Source: Planctomycetaceae bacterium (GTDB lineage Bacteria; Planctomycetota; Planctomycetia; Planctomycetales; Planctomycetaceae). From it: a stretch of 10,414 bases of DNA. The translations under genes and the position numbers were made by a program. Positions 1 through 6,472 of the stretch are shown here, in pieces; the stretch's first letter is position 1, and each line of letters starts with the position of its first letter. The notes under the pieces are model-generated. The model did not search any database and was not told where the DNA came from. It saw only the letters and a program-made list of their open reading frames with translations. The stretch spans positions 1 through 10,414 of the forward strand of contig DLVV01000318.1 in assembly GCA_003445035.1 (NCBI GenBank). The letters run 5' to 3'.

Positions 1-50
1 CCGATGTCGCGGAGGAAACGGGTCATCGCCTTGTATTGCGGATCGGTCAT
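1..50 (-). CDS. N-terminus of an unidentified protein, cut by the left window edge
   Basis: An ATG at 48-50 on the minus strand opens a frame that stays open to the window edge and begins MTDPQYKAMTRFLRDIG. The codons look like those of the neighbouring genes. A weak AGG lies about eight bases upstream of the ATG. The gene lies on the same strand as, and 125 bases downstream of, the NeuB-type gene, so it could be the third member of that transcription unit or have its own promoter. Only about 16 residues are visible, which is too few to name a product; no domain or signal peptide can be recognised. The call rests on the start codon, the frame and the shared direction. Confidence 0.45.
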   Translation of the reverse strand, partial: MTDPQYKAMTRFLRDI

Positions 51-175
51 GTGGGAAGCCTGGGAAAGTGAAATCGGGACGTCCGGAGGGGAGGACCAGC
101 GAGCGATGATCGGCTAAACGGGGGGCGACGTGCAAGCCGAGGTCACATCGCCACATCCCGGCTGATCGGGCGGCG

Positions 176-1003
176 TTAGTTGTCGAAATCGACCTCGAGC
201 ATCTTGCCTCTGAGTTGCGAGAGGGCTTTCTGTTCGTCGGGCGCCGGGACCTTTTCCTCGCGGCCGAGCATTGTCTCGAGGCGAGTGACCTGTCTGACCA
301 GTTCGGCCAGTGATTCGGGGGTCAGGGCCCCCTGGTGGTCATCACCGGGCATGCGGGTGTGATAGGTGAAGTGTTTCTCGAGCACCGTGGCTCCCAGCGC
401 CACCGCTGCCAGGCAGGCTGCGATGCCTCGGCTGTGGTCGCTGTACCCGATCGGGATGTCCGGGAATGCGGCCTGCATGGCGCGTATCGCCAGCAGATTC
501 ACGTTGGTGTCTTCGGTCGGGTACTGGCTGACGCAGTGCAACAGCGAGAGGTTCTCGATCGCACCCAGGCACTCGACCGCACCCTGGATCTCGTCGATCG
601 TGGATCCGCCGGTCGAGAGGTAGACCGTCTGGACCTGTTCGGCCCGGTCATTGACGTGTGCGAGCAACTCGAGATCGACGATGCGACTCGATGCGAGCTT
701 CAATGCGGAAAGGCCCATGCGGTCGACGAGGAAGTCGGTCGAACGTCGGGTGAAGGTTGAGCTCAGAAAGGTGATGCCCAGTTCCTCACATAGCTGCTGC
801 ATCTCGAAATGCACGGTTTCAGGCATTTCGACGCCGCGGAACCAGTCGTACCACTCGTGGTCGGGCCCGAACTGGTTGGCCGTGTAGGTCTGGAACTTGG
901 CAACCGTGGCCCCGTTGGCGGCGACCTCCTCGACCATGCCACGGCAGACATCCCAGCGGCCGTAGTGGTTTTCGCCCAGCTCGGCAATCAGAACCGTGTT
1001 CAC
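176..1003 (-). CDS. NeuB-type N-acetylneuraminate/nonulosonic acid synthase, TIM barrel only (no SAF domain)
   Basis: A 275-residue cytoplasmic enzyme of the NeuB family, which condenses phosphoenolpyruvate with an N-acetyl amino sugar to make a sialic or related nonulosonic acid. Family motifs appear in order: IAELGENHYG (residues 6-15, with Glu8 at the catalytic Glu position), KFQTY, LSSTFT, KLAS, YLSTGG, LLHCVSQYPT, YSDHS (His190) and LEKHFT (His211). The two histidines match the metal ligands of Neisseria NeuB, and their 21-residue spacing is the same. The usual C-terminal SAF (antifreeze-like) domain of about 60 residues is missing: the protein stops where the linker would begin. The GTG start at 1001-1003 is preferred because GGAGA lies 7 bases upstream and the family motif begins at once; a longer in-frame ATG at 1180 adds 59 residues of low-complexity antisense of the upstream gene. 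The GH109-type gene ends 34 bases upstream. The exact sugar substrate cannot be told. Confidence 0.87.
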   Translation of the reverse strand: MNTVLIAELGENHYGRWDVCRGMVEEVAANGATVAKFQTYTANQFGPDHEWYDWFRGVEMPETVHFEMQQLCEELGITFLSSTFTRRSTDFLVDRMGLSALKLASSRIVDLELLAHVNDRAEQVQTVYLSTGGSTIDEIQGAVECLGAIENLSLLHCVSQYPTEDTNVNLLAIRAMQAAFPDIPIGYSDHSRGIAACLAAVALGATVLEKHFTYHTRMPGDDHQGALTPESLAELVRQVTRLETMLGREEKVPAPDEQKALSQLRGKMLEVDFDN

Positions 1004-1010
1004 CGCGGGA

Positions 1011-1015
1011 TCTCC
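1011..1015 (-). promoter_or_regulatory. Ribosome binding site that fixes the GTG start of the NeuB-type gene
   Basis: The minus strand reads GGAGA, followed by 7 bases and then GTG. It lies in the 34-base gap after the GH109-type gene and supports the short start over the upstream ATG at 1180, which lies inside the preceding coding region. Confidence 0.65.
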
Positions 1016-1037
1016 GTGTCGTCTTCGGGCGGAACTG

Positions 1038-2387
1038 TCATCCGCCGATGATCCCCAGCGGCTTGTTCTTCTTCCAGCGGCCACGGGTGAAGTCGGGCAC
1101 GTCGAGCGACTTGCTGCGTTTGGCGACCGAGCGTTCACTGAGTTCTGAAATCGCGCTCCAGGAGGCGGCGTCGTAGACATCCATGTCCGGCTCGGTCCCC
1201 TGGTGCAGGCACTCGACCAGACGGTGGAATTCCATGAAGTCCATCCCGCCGTGCCCCTTGCCCTGGGCCTCGCGGATCATCTTCTTCCACAGGGGGTGTT
1301 CGTACTTCGAGTGGTACTTGTCGATCGATTCCCAGGTGTGTCCACGGGAATGGGATTCCAGGGCGATGCGGTCGGGGTAACCCTGCACGATGCCGAGCGT
1401 GCCCTGGACCATGTTGATCCGTGTGTAGGGGCGAGGCAGTTGAGTTCCGTGACCGAGCGTGATGGTGCGACCGTTCTTGGTGCGAATCATCGTGGTGTTG
1501 ACGTCACCGCACTTGTACTTGCGGGTCGCCAACGGGTGCTTGTCTCCGAAGCGGCTGGCGTAAAAGACGTTGAGTCCGCGCGAGGCGGTGCTCATGGAAA
1601 CCAGGTGGTCGAACTGGTCTCCACGATTGATGTTCATGCACTGGGCGACGGGGCCGAGCCCGTGCGTGGGATAGAGGTTGCCGTCGCGTCGGATCATGTG
1701 ATCGAGTCTCCAGCGAACCTCCGCATCCGGGCCCAGCAATTCCCGGTCGTCTCGCAACTCGTGCATGTACCCCGCTTCGCCATGAACCAGTTCTCCCAGC
1801 AGGCCCTGTCGGACCATGTTCAGCACCATCATCTCGGTCCGGCCGTAGCAGCAGTTCTCGAGCATCACGCAATGCCGCTTCATCTTCTCGGCCGTCTCGA
1901 CCATCTCCCAGCATTCGTCCAGGGTCACCGCGGCGGGGACCTCGGTCGCGGCGTGGTGTCCGTTCTTCATCGCCGCCACGCAGACCGGCACGTGCCAGCT
2001 CCACGGGGTGGCCGTGACGACCAGGTCCAGGTCGTCTCGATCGCAGAGTTTCTCGAAGGCCCGTTCGTCGGGAAAATAGGCATCCGGCTTGGGTTGGCCG
2101 GCCGACACCGTGGTCTTTTGTGCCAGTTGGCAACGGTCCTCCAACAGGTCACAAACCGCCTTCACCTCGACACCGGGTTGTTCCAGCAGCAGCCGAAGCA
2201 GGTGGTACCCGCGGCCGCCGATTCCCACGAGACCCACGCGGATTTGTGGGATCGGCTTCAGTCGCGGGTCGTCCGCCTCGGCGTCCTGGCCTGGCTTGTC
2301 CGCCAGAGCCCAGTCGGTCAGGGCGACTCCGGCTCCGACGCCGGCACCCAGTCGCAACGCATCTCGCCTGTTGACGTCGGGTGCCAT
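1038..2387 (-). CDS. Tat-exported GH109-type glycosidase / Gfo/Idh/MocA family protein
   Basis: A 449-residue protein with an N-terminal twin-arginine signal (NRRDALRLG, residues 6-14, then a hydrophobic Gly/Ala stretch to about residue 28), so export in folded form is expected. The NAD-binding Rossmann motif GIGGRG is at 55-60. It is followed by TPWSWH (127-132), EVPAAVTLDECWE (149-161), MLENCCYGRTE (175-185) and NLYPTHGLGPV (237-247). These are the signature blocks of glycoside hydrolase family 109, founded on the NAD-dependent alpha-N-acetylgalactosaminidase of Elizabethkingia. In that family a Tyr and a His in the last two blocks are implicated in catalysis; here they would be Tyr181 and His242. 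The ATG at 2385-2387 has CGGAGA upstream with 7 bases of spacing. It is the first gene of the minus-strand pair with the NeuB-type synthase. Planctomycetes carry many paralogues, so the true substrate may not be GalNAc; the family call is firm, the reaction less so. Confidence 0.88.
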   Translation of the reverse strand: MAPDVNRRDALRLGAGVGAGVALTDWALADKPGQDAEADDPRLKPIPQIRVGLVGIGGRGYHLLRLLLEQPGVEVKAVCDLLEDRCQLAQKTTVSAGQPKPDAYFPDERAFEKLCDRDDLDLVVTATPWSWHVPVCVAAMKNGHHAATEVPAAVTLDECWEMVETAEKMKRHCVMLENCCYGRTEMMVLNMVRQGLLGELVHGEAGYMHELRDDRELLGPDAEVRWRLDHMIRRDGNLYPTHGLGPVAQCMNINRGDQFDHLVSMSTASRGLNVFYASRFGDKHPLATRKYKCGDVNTTMIRTKNGRTITLGHGTQLPRPYTRINMVQGTLGIVQGYPDRIALESHSRGHTWESIDKYHSKYEHPLWKKMIREAQGKGHGGMDFMEFHRLVECLHQGTEPDMDVYDAASWSAISELSERSVAKRSKSLDVPDFTRGRWKKNKPLGIIGG

Positions 2388-2579
2388 GTTTGTATCTCCG
2401 CGTGTTGGGGTGTCCAGCGTGGGGCTGGAGGACAGGGTGTCAGACAGTGTACCCGAGAGCGGCCTCGAGGTGGTTGTGGTGGCGACAGGACATTGAAATT
2501 GACCCCCGGAGGTGACACCGACCAGAATGGCACCTTGCGAGTTGTTCCTCGCTTTTCCGGTTGTTCATCAGGTGCAACG
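2388..2579. promoter_or_regulatory. Divergent intergenic region between the GH109-type and PSCyt2-PSD1 genes
   Basis: 192 bases between two start codons that face away from each other, so promoters for both directions should lie here. On the plus strand TTGACC (2499-2504) and CAGAAT (2523-2528), 18 bases apart, make a fair sigma70-like pair about 50 bases before the TTG start. No convincing promoter was found for the minus strand. The region is non-coding by content even though a plus-strand frame stays open through it. Promoter assignment is tentative. Confidence 0.4.
2570..2574 (+). promoter_or_regulatory. Ribosome binding site supporting the TTG start at 2580
   Basis: AGGTG is followed by 5 bases and then TTG at 2580-2582. 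It decides between this TTG and a GTG at 2604, which has only a weak GAGAG upstream. The TTG start gives a complete signal peptide with a positively charged N-region. Confidence 0.45.
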
Positions 2580-5105
2580 TTGACGTGTGTTTCGAGAGCC
2601 GCTGTGCGAGTGTTCCTGGTCGGGATCTTCGTGTCCGCAGTGGCAGGTGACCACGTCGATGCCGCCGGAGATGTCGAGGTGTCTCCGGCGCGGATCGAGT
2701 TGTCGAGCCGGCTCGACCAGGTCCAGTTGCTCGTGACTCAGAAAACGGCTTCCGGGGAATCCCGCGATGTGACGCGGGTGGTGCGTTTCGAGATCGAGGG
2801 CGACCGGCTCGTTTCGATCGACGGGATGGGGCGGGTCCGGGCAAAGTCGGCAGGCCGGACGGTGGTGCGAGTCCGACATGCGGGGATCGTTCGGCAGATT
2901 CCGGTCGTCGTCGCCAGCGGGTTTGCCGATCACAGTTCCCGGTTTGTGGATCACGTGCTGCCGGTGCTCAGCCGGGCCGGCTGCAACCAGGGGGCGTGTC
3001 ATGCGTCGCAGTTCGGCAAGGGTGGCTTCAAGCTGTCGGTGTTTTCTTTTGCTCCGGCAGCGGATCACCTCGCGCTGACCCGTGAATGGGACAGTCGAAG
3101 GGTGTCGCTGGTCTCTCCCCCGGACAGCCTGGTGTTGCGGAAGGCAACGATGGCTGTCGGGCATGGTGGGGGCCGCCGGTTCGGCCGAGACAGCTACGAG
3201 TACGACGTGCTCAAGACCTGGATCGCCGAGGGGGCCCGCGGTCCCGGTGGATCGAAGCCGGATGCGGTGCGGATCGTGGGACTCGACGTTTTTCCTCGAG
3301 AACGCACGTATCGGGTCGGCCAAACACAACAGTTGCGGGTCGTGGCCCGTTATGCCGATGGGCATCGAAACGACGTCACTCGTCGTTCGGCTTTTGACAG
3401 CCTGGAATCCGGGATCGCCGACGTCGGCGACGATGGACGTGTGACGGTTTCCGGCAGTGGGCAGGCGGCCGTCATGGTTCGCTTCCGAGGTCAGACGGCC
3501 GTGGCACACGTGATGTCCCCGTTCGCGACCACGGGGTCAACCGCGGTGCTGTTGAAGACCGGTAATCTGATCGATGAGCACGTTTCCCGAAGATGGAGGC
3601 TGCTTGGGATGCGGCCTTCACCCGGGTGCAGCGATGCCGAGTTCATCCGGCGAGTGTTCCTGGATTGTTTGGGGACGTTGCCCGATCCGAAAGTCGTCGA
3701 GCGGTTCCTGGGCTCTTCGTCCGCCGAAAAGCGGGCCGGAGTGATCAACGAGGTCCTGGGTTTGACCGGGGATCCCGCGCGCGACCGGTATGTGGGCGAA
3801 TGGAGCACCTACTGGACGCTGAAGTTTTCCGACGTGCTCCGCAACAATCGTAAGACGTCCGGCGACGCCGGGATGTGGGCCTATCACAACTGGATCCGGC
3901 AGTCTCTGCGACAGAACAAGCCATACGACCAGATCACTCGCGAGTTGATCACTGCACAGGGGTCGATTTTCGAACACGGCCCTGCCAACTTCATCGCCTC
4001 CTCGCGGCGCCCCACCGACGTGGCGACGATCTCGAATCCGGCCGATCTGGCCGAGACGACCGCACAGGTGTTTCTGGGCATCCGGTTGCAGTGTGCCCGT
4101 TGCCACCATCATCCGTTCGAGTCGTACAGCCAGGCCGATTTCTATGGCCTGGCGGCGTTCTTCACACGCCTGGACAGCAAATCGAGTGGGACCTTTGGCG
4201 AATTGGGTTTCGACGCTGTGGTCAGCCTGGCTCCGCTGGCGGCCGACCGCAGCCTCAAGCACCCGCGGACCGGACAGGTTGTTGCACCGCGTCCGCTCGG
4301 AGGCGACCCCGTCGACATCGGGGGTGTGCTCGACATTCGCGAGCCCCTGGCTGACTGGCTGACATCGCCGAGGAACCGGCTGTATTCGCGAAATATCGTC
4401 AACCGGATTTGGGGTCACTTCATGGGCACCGGCATCGTCGAGCCTGTCGACGACCTGAGGTCAACCAATCCGCCGACCAACCCCGAATTGCTTGACGCCC
4501 TGGCCGATGACTTCGTCGCCCACAAGTTCGATCTCAAGCACCTGATGCGTCGCATCATGACCTCGGCCACTTACCAGTTGTCCTCGACCTCCCGGCCCGA
4601 ACACGTCAAGGATCGTCGCTTCTACACTCACTACAACGTCAAGCGGCTGCCTGCCGAGGTGCTGCTGGATGCAATCGACCACGCCTGTGGCACCCACGAG
4701 CGATTTCCCGGCGTCCCCCCCGGCACTCGCGCGATCGCCTTGCCGGATCCGAACTTTGAATCGTATTTTCTCGACACCCTGGGGCGGCCACGCCGATTGA
4801 CCAACTGCGAGTGCGAGCGGACCGCCGAGCCGAACATGGCCCAGGTGCTGCACCTGTGCAACGGGGCAAAGTTCGAGAAGAAACTGGCCGACAAGTCCGG
4901 GCGACTCGCGAAGTTGATCACGGCCGGACAACCCCTGGATCAGGATCTGCGGCAGTTGTACCTGGCCACGTTCAGCCGGCTGCCGTCGGCCAGCGAACTG
5001 TCCACCTGCCAGGAGGTGGTTGGCCAGTCCGAGAATCGGAGGAAGGGCCTGGAGAACATCCTGTGGGCTCTTTGCAACAGCCGCGAGTTCCTTTTCAACC
5101 ATTGA
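2580..5105 (+). CDS. PSCyt2 (DUF1549) - PSD1 (DUF1553) protein with Ig-like domains and heme-like motifs
   Basis: A secreted protein of about 841 residues. After a signal peptide (about 1-24, hydrophobic core VFLVGIFVSAVA) comes a Big_2-like Ig domain (about 33-115). Next is a block with GCNQGACH, whose cysteines 135 and 140 and His141 resemble a widened cytochrome c motif. A second Big_2-like domain lies at about 232-315. DUF1549/PSCyt2 (about 329-525) contains the classic CARCHHHPFE, a CxxCH motif at 505-509. DUF1553/PSD1 (about 587-841) shows NRIWGHFMG, VNRI-type helices and ends with the family's typical NSREFLFNH. These families are greatly expanded in planctomycetes and are thought to bind heme or act in redox steps outside the cytoplasm, but the reaction is unknown. 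The start is uncertain: TTG 2580 (good ribosome site) or GTG 2604, both keeping the signal peptide. The DUF1501 gene follows after 47 bases, the usual partner arrangement. Confidence 0.9.
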   Translation: MTCVSRAAVRVFLVGIFVSAVAGDHVDAAGDVEVSPARIELSSRLDQVQLLVTQKTASGESRDVTRVVRFEIEGDRLVSIDGMGRVRAKSAGRTVVRVRHAGIVRQIPVVVASGFADHSSRFVDHVLPVLSRAGCNQGACHASQFGKGGFKLSVFSFAPAADHLALTREWDSRRVSLVSPPDSLVLRKATMAVGHGGGRRFGRDSYEYDVLKTWIAEGARGPGGSKPDAVRIVGLDVFPRERTYRVGQTQQLRVVARYADGHRNDVTRRSAFDSLESGIADVGDDGRVTVSGSGQAAVMVRFRGQTAVAHVMSPFATTGSTAVLLKTGNLIDEHVSRRWRLLGMRPSPGCSDAEFIRRVFLDCLGTLPDPKVVERFLGSSSAEKRAGVINEVLGLTGDPARDRYVGEWSTYWTLKFSDVLRNNRKTSGDAGMWAYHNWIRQSLRQNKPYDQITRELITAQGSIFEHGPANFIASSRRPTDVATISNPADLAETTAQVFLGIRLQCARCHHHPFESYSQADFYGLAAFFTRLDSKSSGTFGELGFDAVVSLAPLAADRSLKHPRTGQVVAPRPLGGDPVDIGGVLDIREPLADWLTSPRNRLYSRNIVNRIWGHFMGTGIVEPVDDLRSTNPPTNPELLDALADDFVAHKFDLKHLMRRIMTSATYQLSSTSRPEHVKDRRFYTHYNVKRLPAEVLLDAIDHACGTHERFPGVPPGTRAIALPDPNFESYFLDTLGRPRRLTNCECERTAEPNMAQVLHLCNGAKFEKKLADKSGRLAKLITAGQPLDQDLRQLYLATFSRLPSASELSTCQEVVGQSENRRKGLENILWALCNSREFLFNH

Positions 5106-5152
5106 CCATGACCCGGTGACCTTGCCCGGTGCTTCAACCAGGGAACATTCAG

Positions 5153-6472
5153 ATGCTCAATCTTCGACCACTTCAACACGCCGACTGTCAGTCGCCAGGC
5201 CGCCGCAGCTTCCTGTTGCAGGTCGGGGCGTTGGGGGGCATCGGCTTGTCCCTGGACCAGTTGCTTCGGAGGCAAGCGGCCGCCGCAGCGGTCCCGCGAC
5301 GGGATGTCAATTGCATCCTGATCTGGACTCGCGGCGGTACCAGCCATCACGACACCCTGGATCCGAAGCCGAAGGCGCGGGCGGAGGTCCGTGGTGAGTT
5401 CGGGACGATCGACACGTCGATCCCCGGTGTCCGGTTTTCGGATCACGTGCCGGGTTTTGCGCGGGGCGCCAAGGACCTGGCGGTTGTCCGCAACCTGAAT
5501 TCCATCAACGGAGCTCACGGTTCGGCTGACGCCATCATTCTCTCCGGCTGGCAGTTGAATCCGGCCGTCACGTACCCGACCTACGGGTCGGTCATCTCCC
5601 GCGAACGGGGCAACCGTCGTGATATGCCGGCATTCGTGCAATTGGGCAACGAGGTCGACCGCAAGTTCATGGGCGGGACGGCCGGATACCTGGGGATCAC
5701 GCACAATCCGTTCGAAGTGTTCGAGGATCCCAACGCCGACAAATTCACGGTCCGCGATCTGACACTTCCCGGAGGGGTCAGTCCGAAGCGGGTGTCGTTG
5801 CGGCGCGAGGCGCTGGCCAGGATCGACACGTTGCAGCGGGGACTGGCCAAGCGGCCAGCGGCCCTGTCGGCCATCGACACCTATTACCGCGATGCCTTTC
5901 GCATGATCACCTCGGTCAACACCCAGAGGGCGTTCCGGCTGGATCGCGAGTCTGCCAAAACTCGCGACGCCTACGGCCGCACGACGTTTGGACAGAGCTG
6001 CCTGTTGGCGCGACGATTGATCGAATCGGGCAGCCGGTTCGTGACCGTCAGTAATGCCGACTGGGACACGCATGCGAAGAACTTCAGTCGGCTCAAGGAG
6101 CTGCTGCCGCCGGTTGACCAGGCGCTGCCGATGCTGGTGGCTGATCTGAAACAGCGAGGTCTGCTGGATTCGACGCTGGTCGTCTGGTTGACCGATTTTG
6201 GGCGGACACCCAAGGTAAACACCGCTGCCGGGCGAGACCACTGGGCATCAGCCGGGCTGGCGGTCTTTGCCGGGGCCGGTACGCCACCGGGAGTCATCGT
6301 CGGCCAGACTGATGCCGAGGGGGGGCGGAGTGTCGGCGAGGAATATTATCCACAGGATATCGCCGCGACGATCTACACGAAGCTTGGCATCCCCTTGGAC
6401 ACAACCCACATCATTGGTGATGGGCGGCCGATGCGATTGTGCGAAGGCCATTCGATTCGGGAGCTGTCATGA
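5153..6472 (+). CDS. DUF1501 family protein (sulfatase/alkaline-phosphatase-like fold), Tat-exported
   Basis: A full-length DUF1501 protein of 439 residues, the usual size. The N-terminus has a Tat-type signal (GRRSFLLQVGALGGIGLSL, from residue 16). Family blocks follow: WTRGGTSHHDTLDPK (58-72, with His65, His66 and Asp67), YPTYGSVI, FVQLG, YLGITHNPFEVF, SRFVTVSNADWDTH (WDTH at 304-307), WLTDFGRTP (345-353) and GRDHW (360-364), then GDGRP near the end. The His/Asp-rich motifs correspond to metal-site positions in the alkaline phosphatase superfamily, to which DUF1501 is related, so a phosphatase, sulfatase or similar hydrolase activity is plausible but unproven. ATG 5153 is chosen because AGGGA lies 8 bases upstream and the Tat signal is complete; a GTG at 5129 only adds eight residues. 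The stop overlaps the start of the next gene (ATGA), which indicates translational coupling. Confidence 0.92.
   Translation: MLNLRPLQHADCQSPGRRSFLLQVGALGGIGLSLDQLLRRQAAAAAVPRRDVNCILIWTRGGTSHHDTLDPKPKARAEVRGEFGTIDTSIPGVRFSDHVPGFARGAKDLAVVRNLNSINGAHGSADAIILSGWQLNPAVTYPTYGSVISRERGNRRDMPAFVQLGNEVDRKFMGGTAGYLGITHNPFEVFEDPNADKFTVRDLTLPGGVSPKRVSLRREALARIDTLQRGLAKRPAALSAIDTYYRDAFRMITSVNTQRAFRLDRESAKTRDAYGRTTFGQSCLLARRLIESGSRFVTVSNADWDTHAKNFSRLKELLPPVDQALPMLVADLKQRGLLDSTLVVWLTDFGRTPKVNTAAGRDHWASAGLAVFAGAGTPPGVIVGQTDAEGGRSVGEEYYPQDIAATIYTKLGIPLDTTHIIGDGRPMRLCEGHSIRELS

Noticed and set aside
157..170. Possible terminator hairpin after the NeuB-type gene (CCCG-gctgat-CGGG)
   Set aside because: The stem is only four base pairs and is not followed by a T-run on the minus strand.
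1004..1180. A 59-residue N-terminal extension of the NeuB-type protein from an upstream ATG
   Set aside because: It lies mostly inside the preceding coding region, is Ser/Arg/Pro-rich with no family match, and the GTG at 1001-1003 has a proper ribosome site.
2438..2446. Short palindrome TGTC-A-GACA in the divergent region
   Set aside because: Four-base arms are expected by chance in a region of this length, and the bases around them do not extend the symmetry.
1203..2579. A plus-strand frame open through the whole antisense of the GH109-type gene and continuous with the PSCyt2-PSD1 gene
   Set aside because: The GH109-type protein on the other strand is clearly real, and the plus-strand translation has no recognisable domain until the signal peptide near 2580. 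The open frame is a by-product of high GC and biased codon use.
3618..4418. A 266-codon minus-strand open frame across the PSCyt2 domain
   Set aside because: It is a shadow of the coding strand, which here encodes the highly recognisable CARCHHHPFE region.
5129..5152. Upstream GTG start for the DUF1501 gene
   Set aside because: It lacks a good ribosome site and adds eight residues before the natural start; ATG 5153 has AGGGA at 8 bases and a complete Tat signal.
4940..6241. A 433-codon minus-strand open frame across the DUF1501 gene
   Set aside because: The sense strand encodes a complete DUF1501 protein with all family motifs; the antisense product is Arg/Gln-rich with no domain signature.
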